The position numbers and the translations under genes were made by a program. Under the pieces are notes generated by a model. It did no database searches and had not been told where the DNA came from. It was given only the letters and a program-made list of their open reading frames with translations. A DNA stretch of 6,864 nucleotides from Methanoregula sp. (GTDB lineage: Archaea > Halobacteriota > Methanomicrobia > Methanomicrobiales > Methanospirillaceae), in the NCBI RefSeq assembly GCF_002835825.1, contig NZ_PIZH01000089.1:1-6864 (forward strand), in the 5' to 3' direction. Below, piece after piece: positions 1-5,899 of this stretch (within the stretch, counting starts at the first letter, position 1; each line of letters opens with the position of its first letter).

Positions 1-16
1 GAACAACCACGATTGC

Positions 17-1375
17 ATGCAGACAAAGATCCGTCTCGATGAGGAGCAGATGCCCAAACGGTGGTACAATGTCCAGGCTGACCTGCCCACCCCCCTCGAC
101 CCGCCGCTCCATCCGGCCACGCACAAGCCGGTGGGGCCTGAGGACCTCAAAGCTATCTTCCCGATGGAACTGATCCGGCAGGAAGTGACCACGGACCGGT
201 ATATCGATATCCCGGGAGAGGTGCAGGACGTGCTCCGGCTCTGGAGACCAAGCCCCCTGTACCGTGCGTTCCGGCTGGAGAAGTTCCTCAAGACCCCGGC
301 AAAGATCTATTACAAGTGGGAGGGTGTCAGCCCGGCCGGGAGCCACAAAACCAACACCTCCGTCCCGCAGGCCTACTATAACATGAAGGCCGGGATTGAG
401 CGGATTGCAACCGAGACCGGCGCCGGGCAGTGGGGTTCCGCCCTGGCGTTCGCCACCATGCTCTATGACCTGGAGTGCACGATCTACATGGTGAGGTCGA
501 GCTACACGCAGAAGCCCTACCGCAAGTCGATGATGAATGTCTGGGGAGCGGAGTGCATCCCGAGCCCGAGCACGAAAACGAAGTCGGGCGCGGCAGTTCT
601 CGAGAAAGACCCGGATACTCCTGGCGCACTTGGCATAGCGATCTCCGAAGCAGTCGAAGACGCGGCAACCCATGACAACACCAACTATGCGCTCGGCTCG
701 GTGCTCAACCATGTCTGCCTCCACCAGACGATCATCGGCCAGGAGTGCCGCGAGCAGCTCGCCATGGTTGATGATTATCCCGATGTTGTGATTGGCTGCG
801 TTGGCGGCGGGTCGAACTTCGCCGGGATCGGGTTCCCGTTTGCAGGCGACAAGATGACCGGGAAGCACAAGGATGTCGATATCATCGGGGTCGAACCCGC
901 CTCATGCCCGACCCTGACAAAAGGTGCCTATATGTATGACTTTGGCGATGTGGCGGGCCTGACGCCGCTGTTGAAGATGTTCACGCTCGGCCATGACTTC
1001 GTACCGCCGTCTATCCATGCCGGGGGTCTCCGCTATCATGGGGATTCCCCGATTGTATCCCGCCTGGTTCACGATGGCGTGATGCGGGCGGTCTCCTGCC
1101 ACCAGAGCGAGGCCTTCGAGGCAGGTCAGACATTCTCGCGCACGGAAGGGCTCATCGTTGCACCGGAGACATCGCATGCGGTGAGGTGTGCCATCGATGA
1201 AGCCCTGAAATGCAGGAAGACCGGCGAGGAGAAGACGATCCTCTTCAACTGCTCCGGGCATGGCAACTTCGATATGTCAGCCTACGATGCGTACTATGCC
1301 GGCCAGCTGGTTGATTATGAATACCCGGACGAACTGATCAAAGAGGCGATCGGCCGGATCCCCAAGATTCAATAA
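17..1375 (+). CDS. trpB: TrpB2-class tryptophan synthase beta chain (PLP enzyme)
   Basis: A 452-residue PLP-dependent lyase of the TrpB2 class, which condenses indole with serine (O-phosphoserine in some characterised TrpB2 enzymes) to give tryptophan in the cytoplasm. The PLP Schiff-base lysine is K111 in GSHKTN (108-113). The catalytic glutamate is E133 in ETGAGQWG, where the Trp at 139 replaces the His of canonical TrpB1. The phosphate-binding glycine loop is GGGSN (263-267). The segment [12 protein letters not shown] (377-388) is typical, and S413 in NCSGHGNFD sits where the pyridine-nitrogen serine is expected. Length and motifs are complete. I chose the first ATG because the N-terminal pattern [15 protein letters not shown] is typical of the family. 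An internal ATG at 50 has GAGGAG just upstream but would delete that segment. There is no trpA or other trp gene beside it, as is usual for TrpB2. No clear ribosome site precedes base 17, so the mRNA may be leaderless or the promoter may lie outside the window. Confidence 0.95.
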   Translation: MQTKIRLDEEQMPKRWYNVQADLPTPLDPPLHPATHKPVGPEDLKAIFPMELIRQEVTTDRYIDIPGEVQDVLRLWRPSPLYRAFRLEKFLKTPAKIYYKWEGVSPAGSHKTNTSVPQAYYNMKAGIERIATETGAGQWGSALAFATMLYDLECTIYMVRSSYTQKPYRKSMMNVWGAECIPSPSTKTKSGAAVLEKDPDTPGALGIAISEAVEDAATHDNTNYALGSVLNHVCLHQTIIGQECREQLAMVDDYPDVVIGCVGGGSNFAGIGFPFAGDKMTGKHKDVDIIGVEPASCPTLTKGAYMYDFGDVAGLTPLLKMFTLGHDFVPPSIHAGGLRYHGDSPIVSRLVHDGVMRAVSCHQSEAFEAGQTFSRTEGLIVAPETSHAVRCAIDEALKCRKTGEEKTILFNCSGHGNFDMSAYDAYYAGQLVDYEYPDELIKEAIGRIPKIQ

Positions 1376-1391
1376 CCTCTGCACCATCACC

Positions 1392-1397
1392 TTTTTT
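1392..1397 (+). terminator. Oligo-T tract in the trpB-NAD kinase spacer (possible weak terminator)
   Basis: Six consecutive T residues fill the end of the 23-base spacer, one base before the next ATG. Archaeal intrinsic termination needs little more than a T-run, so partial termination here could lower expression of the downstream gene. It may equally be chance, and the same stretch occupies the place where a Shine-Dalgarno site would be expected, of which there is none. Confidence 0.25.
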
Positions 1398-1398
1398 C

Positions 1399-2511
1399 AT
1401 GAAACGGATTGGCTTCATCGTCAACCCGGTTGCCGGCATGGGTGGGTCGGTGGGGCTGAAGGGCACCGACGGGAACGTAGAGGAGGCAAAGCGGCGCGGG
1501 GCCGTACCGCATGCCGGTGAGCGGGCGCAGAGGGCGCTTGAGAAGCTCAGAATGGCAAAGAACCTCTGTTATCTTACCTGTGCCGGTGAAATGGGGGAAT
1601 CCGCTCTTGCTGCCGCGGGCTTAGAGAACTACGAAATCGTGTACACGCCGGCGGACGACACGTCCGCGGATGACACCCGTGCTGCGGCAAGGGCAATTCT
1701 TGGAAAAGGCGTTGATCTCATCTTTTTCTGCGGGGGGGATGGGACAGCCCGCGACATCTTTTCAGTTGCCGGCCGGGATGTACCCATGCTCGGGATCCCG
1801 GCGGGTGTGAAGATGTACTCCGGGGTTTTTGCCGTAAACCCCGACGCTGCCGCGGAACTCGTTATAGGACTGGACAAGGCAGCCCTGCGGGACTCCGAGG
1901 TCATGGACGTAGACGAAGATGCCTACCGGGCAGGGACGCTGGACACGCGGCTGTTCGGTATTGCCCGGACTCCCGTGATCCGGGGAATGGTTGCGGTCTC
2001 AAAACAGGTGTACGAACAGCCGGACGAGGAACGGATAAAAGCAGAGATCGCCCAGTTCATGCAGGAAGTGATGCTGCCGGGGGCGCTGTACATCATCGGG
2101 GCAGGGACGACAACGGAAGCGATCGTGCGCTACTTAGGGCACAAAAAGACCCTGCTTGGTGTGGATGTGCTGAAGAACGGCAGGCTCGTTGCAGTGGATG
2201 CGGACGAGCAGACCCTCCTACGGCTCACCGACCGGGAAAAAGATGTGCGCATCATCATCAGCCCCATCGGGGCACAGGGCTTCATCCTGGGCAGGGGCAA
2301 CCAGCAGATCAGCCCCGCGATTGTACGACGGGCGGGCATCGGGCACGTTATCGTGGTCGCAACACCGCACAAGCTGCAGGATACCCCTGAGCTGCTGGTG
2401 GATTCCGGGGATCCGGAACTTGACCGTGAGTTCGGGGACTCGATCCAGGTCATCTGCGGGTACCGGATCGCGCAGCGGAAGATGGTACGGCAGCCTAGTC
2501 CAGTCAAATAA
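1399..2511 (+). CDS. ATP-NAD kinase-like protein, COG3199 family
   Basis: A 370-residue protein of the COG3199 group, predicted to phosphorylate NAD to NADP with ATP or polyphosphate. It begins with IGFIVNPVAGMGGSVGLKGTDG-like family residues (4-25, split across two glycine-rich turns). It carries the kinase signature GGDGT at 112-116, with the Asp that defines the NAD/diacylglycerol/sphingosine kinase superfamily, then GIPAGVKMYSGVFA (132-145). The C-terminal half holds the blocks characteristic of COG3199 rather than canonical PpnK: GAGTTTEAI (234-242), TLLGVDV (251-257), SPIGAQGFILGRGNQQISP (288-306) and VDSGDPELD (334-342). No signal peptide or membrane segment is evident, so it is probably cytosolic. 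It starts 23 bases after trpB on the same strand, so co-transcription is likely, but no ribosome site is visible. The family assignment is strong. The actual substrate is less certain because biochemical knowledge of COG3199 is thin. Confidence 0.88.
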   Translation: MKRIGFIVNPVAGMGGSVGLKGTDGNVEEAKRRGAVPHAGERAQRALEKLRMAKNLCYLTCAGEMGESALAAAGLENYEIVYTPADDTSADDTRAAARAILGKGVDLIFFCGGDGTARDIFSVAGRDVPMLGIPAGVKMYSGVFAVNPDAAAELVIGLDKAALRDSEVMDVDEDAYRAGTLDTRLFGIARTPVIRGMVAVSKQVYEQPDEERIKAEIAQFMQEVMLPGALYIIGAGTTTEAIVRYLGHKKTLLGVDVLKNGRLVAVDADEQTLLRLTDREKDVRIIISPIGAQGFILGRGNQQISPAIVRRAGIGHVIVVATPHKLQDTPELLVDSGDPELDREFGDSIQVICGYRIAQRKMVRQPSPVK

Positions 2512-2515
2512 AAAA
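2506..2515 (-). terminator. Oligo-T terminator of the acs-transporter unit
   Basis: Read on the minus strand, the two bases after the transporter stop codon are followed by six T, an A and three more T. This is the usual form of archaeal intrinsic terminators. It lies partly over the stop codon of the converging NAD kinase-like gene. No strong hairpin precedes it, and none is needed in archaea. Confidence 0.55.
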
Positions 2516-2517
2516 GG

Positions 2518-3777
2518 TTAGGAATTCTGTGGGGCCTTGGGCGGCAGGAGCATCGTCCATGCGATGATGAACCCGATCGCAGCAAGAACGAGAACATACG
2601 GGAATACTCCCAGGTAGGATCCGGTTGTTGTCTTGATGAACCCGGCGAGCTGCGGGCCGGCAATGGCACCAGCACCATACGCAAGGAAGACAATGCCGTA
2701 ACACCGCGGGTAATCCGATGTCCCGAAGAAAAACCCGGTACTTGCAGGAGCAATTGCGAGCCATCCGCCCAGGCACCCCCAGAGCAGGACAAATGCGACG
2801 ATGTACGTCAGTTCTCCGGGGAACTGCCAGAGGACTAATGCTGCTGCTCCTATCAGGACAAACGAGAGCAATGCAGCATTTCTCGGGGTGAACCGGTCGG
2901 TGACTGCCCCGAAGATTGGGCGGCCGAATCCGTTAAAGATGGCAAATACTCCTACCAGGAGGACTGCCAGACCCGCTTCGATGCCGATGTCAGTTCCCAC
3001 GGGTTTTGCAATCGAGATTGCCATCAGTCCTGCAAGACAGCCGATGAAGTAGCAGAGCCAGAGCCCGTAAAACGAACGGGATCGGAGCATCTGGTCGCGT
3101 CGGAATTCACAGGATGCGGTGGCTCCTGCGACCGGCGCGGTCCATCCCCCAGGAGCCCAGCCTTGTGGAGGGAACTTCAGCGGCAGGGCAAGGAGGACGG
3201 TCAGGACAACGAACGCAAGCCCGAAAATCCGGAACGTTGTCATGACACCGTACGTCGCGATCAGCCAGCTCGCTATGTTTGCAGTAAAGAACGCAGAGAA
3301 CCCGAATCCAAGGACAGTGAGGCCAACTGCAAGCCCCCGCTTGTCCGGGAACCACCTGGCTGCTACTGCGACCGGGACGCCATACGCGATCCCGACCCCG
3401 ATTCCGCCGATCACGCCATACACAACATACAGCATGGGAACGGATGTGGCAAAAGATGCCAGCAGCCAGCCGAGTCCTGTCAACACTCCCCCCGCAATCG
3501 TCACGTTCCGCGGGCCATACCTTTCAATGTATTTACCGGTGAACGGCATGGCGATCGCAAAGAATGCAAGGAATACCGAGAACGGCAGCAGGACATCGCC
3601 TGCGGTAACGCTCTGGCCCAGTTCATTTATGAAGTACTCCGTCAGCGGTGCAACGAATACGCTCCATGAATAGATTGTGCCCAGGCAGAGGTTGATGACA
3701 AGACCTAACAGGACCAGCACCCACCTGCCGCGCCCGGGCTCTATTCCCAGTATTCTCTCTTCGGATGTTTTTCCCAT
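2518..3777 (-). CDS. OFA-family MFS transporter, candidate acetate/monocarboxylate carrier
   Basis: A 419-residue integral membrane protein of the major facilitator superfamily, closest in style to the oxalate/formate antiporter (OFA) family. About 12 hydrophobic segments can be traced, roughly 19-41, 59-80, 92-111, 113-137, 148-172, 180-200, 236-256, 268-290, 300-317, 322-345, 359-381 and 390-411. The hydrophilic central loop (201-235) has the FPPQGWAP-type sequence common in this family. Motif A-like loops occur twice, GKYIERYGPRN (81-91) and GAVTDRFTPRN (290-300), with an Arg in FGRP at 286. RWFPDKRGLAVG (141-152) and YGIVFLAYGAGA (360-371) are also typical. It lies 61 bases downstream of acs on the same strand, so acetate or another short carboxylate that Acs can activate is an attractive substrate. 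That is inferred from context; OFA members also carry oxalate, formate, lactate and pyruvate. The ATG chosen has an AGGCGAT site upstream. Confidence 0.9.
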   Translation of the reverse strand: MGKTSEERILGIEPGRGRWVLVLLGLVINLCLGTIYSWSVFVAPLTEYFINELGQSVTAGDVLLPFSVFLAFFAIAMPFTGKYIERYGPRNVTIAGGVLTGLGWLLASFATSVPMLYVVYGVIGGIGVGIAYGVPVAVAARWFPDKRGLAVGLTVLGFGFSAFFTANIASWLIATYGVMTTFRIFGLAFVVLTVLLALPLKFPPQGWAPGGWTAPVAGATASCEFRRDQMLRSRSFYGLWLCYFIGCLAGLMAISIAKPVGTDIGIEAGLAVLLVGVFAIFNGFGRPIFGAVTDRFTPRNAALLSFVLIGAAALVLWQFPGELTYIVAFVLLWGCLGGWLAIAPASTGFFFGTSDYPRCYGIVFLAYGAGAIAGPQLAGFIKTTTGSYLGVFPYVLVLAAIGFIIAWTMLLPPKAPQNS

Positions 3778-3781
3778 ATGA

Positions 3782-3788
3782 ATCGCCT
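3782..3788 (-). promoter_or_regulatory. Ribosome binding site of the transporter gene
   Basis: On the minus strand AGGCGAT lies four bases before the ATG at 3777. It differs by one base from AGGTGAT, the complement of the archaeal 16S rRNA 3' end. It supports the chosen start and independent translation of the second gene of the unit. Confidence 0.5.
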
Positions 3789-3829
3789 GAAATCAGTCCT
3801 GGTTTTTGTTTGTTCCGGGATCTCTGGTT

Positions 3830-3851
3830 GCTGGAGGATTATTCCTCCAGC
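3830..3851 (-). repeat. Perfect 9-bp hairpin centred on the acs stop codon
   Basis: GCTGGAGGA and TCCTCCAGC are exact inverted copies separated by four bases. In the minus-strand mRNA the loop is AUAA, which contains the UAA stop codon of acs (3839-3841), and the 5' arm encodes the last codons (Leu-Glu-Glu). No T-run follows, so this is not a classic terminator. It could mark an mRNA processing or stability boundary between acs and the transporter gene, or affect termination of translation. Confidence 0.6.
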
Positions 3852-5731
3852 GTCGAGACATCGCCTGGGTCCATGCCCATCTCTTTTGCTTTTAAAACCC
3901 GGCGCATGATCTTTCCGCTCCGCGTCTTGGGCAGCTTATCCACGAAGTCGATCTCGTGGGGCATGGCGATGGGCCCAAGCGTTGTCCGGACATGGTGCAG
4001 GAGGTCCTGTTTGAGCCGGTCGCTGGGCGTGTTTCCTACCCGGAGGATGACAAAGGCCTTGATCGAGTTCCCTTTTACGACATCGGGTTTCCCGATGACC
4101 GCAGCCTCGGCAACGGCGTGGTGGGAGACGAGTGCGCTCTCGACCTCGGCGGTCCCGATGTTGTGCCCGGCAACGATGATGATGTCGTCCGACCTCCCGA
4201 GGATCATGATGTACCCGTCCTTGCCCTTGACAGCAAGGTCGCCAACCGTGTATACTCCGGGAAGGGTCTCCCAGTACTTGCGGTAGCGCTCGTCATCTTT
4301 ATAGACCGTGCGCAGCATAGCCGGCCATGGCGATTTGATGACCAGGAGGCCACCGGTGCCGGGTTTGACGGATTTGCCTTCCTTGTCCACGACATCCGCT
4401 TCTACCCCCGGGATGGGTTTTCCGGCAAATCCCGGGTGCATGGTTTCGCCGATCATGGTGGTGATCATGTGCATGCCGGTCTCGGTCTGCCACCAGGTGT
4501 CGAGGATGGGTGTCTTCGACTTGCCGATGACCCGGTAATACCACTCGAATGCCTCGGGGTTCAGGGGTTCACCGACAGATCCGATGATGCGCAACGAGCT
4601 CAGGTCATACTTGTTCGGCCAGGACTCTCCCATCTTCATGAACATCCGGATTGCGGTAGGTGCGGTGTAGAAGATGGTGATCTTCTGCTCTTCAACCAGG
4701 TTCCAGTAGCTGCCGGCATCCGGGTAATCGGGGGTCAGCTCCGTGATGAACACGGTTGCGCCGACTGCGAGCGGGCCGTATATGATGTAGCTGTGGCCGG
4801 TGATCCAGCCAGGGTCCGCCGTGCACCAGTACGTGTCGTTGTCCTTGATGTCGAAGATGTACTTGCTCGTGTAGTAGGTGCCGACCATGTACCCGCCGCA
4901 GGTGTGGACGATTCCCTTGGGTTTACCGGTGGATCCGCTCGTATACAGGATGAAGAACGGGTCCTCGGCATCCATCTCCTCGGGAGTGCAGACGTCGGAC
5001 ATCCCGTCCATCATCTCGTAGAAGTCCAGTTCCTTCTCGTGGAGGTCGACCTGGGGCTCACGGCGCCGGAGAACGACGACATTCTCGACTGTCGGAGCGT
5101 TGATGATCGCTTCGTCCACGATCGCCTTGAGCTGGATTGCCTTCCCCCTCCGGATGCTGATATCGGCGGTGATGATGACCTTTGCATCTGCGTCCTTGAT
5201 CCGCATATTCAGGGCAGCCGCGCCAAATCCCCCGAACACGACGCTGTGGACTGCACCGATACGGGCGCAGGCCAGCATGGCAATGACCTGCTCGGGAACC
5301 AGTGGCATGTAGATGCAGACGGTATCGCCTTTCTTCACGCCGATCTTTTTTAAGGCATTGGCAAACCGTGCAACCTGTGAGAGGAGTTTCTGGTAAGTGA
5401 AGATCCTCTCCCGGCCCTCTTCGCCCTTCCAGATCAGGGCGACTTTGTTGCGCCGGGTATCATTGACATGGCGGTCAAGGCAGTTCGCCGAGATGTTCAG
5501 CCTGGCGTTGGTGAACCACTTTGCGTACGGGTAGTTCCATTCCTTTACCTTGTCCCATGGCTTAATCCAGTCAAGCTCTTTTGCCATCTTCTCCCAGAAG
5601 GCATCGGGATTTGCCAGAAACGCATCGTACTCTTTCTGGTAATCTCCCATCCATGCTCTTTTTCGGTACTGTGGGTCGGGGGTGTACGATTTCACATCCT
5701 CGACAAGCCTGACATCAAAATCTTCAGTCAT
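3839..5731 (-). CDS. acs: Acetyl-CoA synthetase, AMP-forming (acetate-CoA ligase)
   Basis: A full-length 630-residue AMP-forming acetyl-CoA synthetase that converts acetate, ATP and CoA to acetyl-CoA, AMP and pyrophosphate in the cytoplasm. The P-loop-like A3 motif is YTSGSTGKPKG (263-273). The acyl-pocket positions that favour acetate are all in place: I310 and T311 in GWITGHSY, V386 in GSVGEP and W414 in DTWWQTETG. The hinge motif is GRSDDIIIVAGHNIGTAEVE (512-531). The C-terminal PKTRSGK supplies the catalytic K607, the lysine that is reversibly acetylated in bacterial Acs. The start is supported by AGGTGG three bases upstream and a TATA box about 40 bases upstream. It is the first gene of a two-gene unit with the OFA transporter, suggesting acetate assimilation. 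Without trailing carbon-metabolism genes the direction of its physiological use is inferred. A long open frame on the opposite strand is a composition artefact. Confidence 0.97.
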   Translation of the reverse strand: MTEDFDVRLVEDVKSYTPDPQYRKRAWMGDYQKEYDAFLANPDAFWEKMAKELDWIKPWDKVKEWNYPYAKWFTNARLNISANCLDRHVNDTRRNKVALIWKGEEGRERIFTYQKLLSQVARFANALKKIGVKKGDTVCIYMPLVPEQVIAMLACARIGAVHSVVFGGFGAAALNMRIKDADAKVIITADISIRRGKAIQLKAIVDEAIINAPTVENVVVLRRREPQVDLHEKELDFYEMMDGMSDVCTPEEMDAEDPFFILYTSGSTGKPKGIVHTCGGYMVGTYYTSKYIFDIKDNDTYWCTADPGWITGHSYIIYGPLAVGATVFITELTPDYPDAGSYWNLVEEQKITIFYTAPTAIRMFMKMGESWPNKYDLSSLRIIGSVGEPLNPEAFEWYYRVIGKSKTPILDTWWQTETGMHMITTMIGETMHPGFAGKPIPGVEADVVDKEGKSVKPGTGGLLVIKSPWPAMLRTVYKDDERYRKYWETLPGVYTVGDLAVKGKDGYIMILGRSDDIIIVAGHNIGTAEVESALVSHHAVAEAAVIGKPDVVKGNSIKAFVILRVGNTPSDRLKQDLLHHVRTTLGPIAMPHEIDFVDKLPKTRSGKIMRRVLKAKEMGMDPGDVSTLEE

Positions 5732-5734
5732 GGT

Positions 5735-5740
5735 CCACCT
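5735..5740 (-). promoter_or_regulatory. Ribosome binding site of acs
   Basis: On the minus strand AGGTGG lies three bases before the ATG at 5731, a good match to the archaeal GGAGGTGATC consensus. It fixes the acs start codon. Confidence 0.7.
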
Positions 5741-5751
5741 ATTCTACATTA

Positions 5752-5765
5752 TTAATCATGACTAA
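5752..5765 (-). promoter_or_regulatory. Imperfect palindrome between TATA box and predicted acs transcription start
   Basis: The 14-base stretch TTAATCATGACTAA is self-complementary at 12 of 14 positions. It lies just downstream of the acs TATA box and at or just before the expected transcription start near 5750. This is where archaeal repressors commonly bind to block RNA polymerase. AT-rich promoter DNA makes weak palindromes common, so it is only a candidate operator. Confidence 0.35.
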
Positions 5766-5770
5766 CATTC

Positions 5771-5779
5771 TATTTATAT
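5771..5779 (-). promoter_or_regulatory. Archaeal TATA box of acs
   Basis: On the minus strand ATATAAATA fits the archaeal TATA consensus and stands out in GC-rich surroundings. Transcription would begin about 25 bases downstream, near 5748-5752, giving a leader of roughly 20 bases that includes the AGGTGG ribosome site. Spacing and orientation agree with acs as the first gene of its unit. Confidence 0.7.
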
Positions 5780-5780
5780 C

Positions 5781-5802
5781 TTGTCGAATTTCCGTTCGAC
5801 GA
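5781..5802. promoter_or_regulatory. Inverted repeat abutting the acs TATA box (candidate operator)
   Basis: TTGTCGAA (5781-5788) and TTCGACGA (5795-5802) are inverted copies matching at 7 of 8 positions, with a perfect GTCGAA/TTCGAC core and a six-base spacer. The repeat starts two bases upstream of the acs TATA box and would cover the BRE where TFB binds. A dimeric regulator bound here could activate or repress acs, and possibly also the divergent gene. Confidence 0.4.
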
Positions 5803-5807
5803 AAGCC

Positions 5808-5829
5808 GATTTACCGGGATCCGTAAATC
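5808..5829. repeat. Inverted repeat in the divergent control region
   Basis: GATTTAC (5808-5814) and GTAAATC (5823-5829) are exact inverted copies separated by eight bases. Allowing one bulged C, the pairing continues inward through GG/CC. It lies between the two divergent genes, five bases beyond the TTCGAC repeat. It could be a second protein site, or a small hairpin if it lies within the leader of the plus-strand gene. Confidence 0.4.
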
Positions 5830-5899
5830 CACGGCCAAAAAAGGCTGACGGAGCGTGTATACGAAGGGTTATCTGGTCGGATTTTTCAATATAAGATCG

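Noticed and set aside
50..1375. Alternative trpB start at the internal ATG at 50, with GAGGAG upstream
   Set aside because: The GAGGAG is only three bases from the ATG, and this start would remove the KIRLDEEQ segment that matches the usual TrpB2 N-terminus.
2130..2792. Open frame of 220 codons on the minus strand spanning the convergent junction
   Set aside because: It overlaps the ends of two well-supported genes in other frames, is rich in Ser, Arg and Cys, and has no family resemblance.
3119..3673. Two plus-strand open frames (184 and 168 codons) opposite the transporter gene
   Set aside because: They are antisense shadows of a transporter with a clear 12-segment pattern, and have low-complexity Pro/Thr/Arg composition and no domain.
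3956..5353. Open frame of 465 codons on the plus strand opposite acs
   Set aside because: It lies wholly antisense to a complete acs with all family motifs. Its Asp-, Gly- and Val-rich composition is what the reverse complement of a GC-rich gene gives, and it shows no recognisable domain.
5834..5846. GCC-A6-GGC mini-hairpin, read as TTTTTT on the minus strand
   Set aside because: Only three base pairs surround the A-run, and the T-run on the minus strand lies upstream of the acs promoter rather than after a gene, so it is not a convincing terminator.
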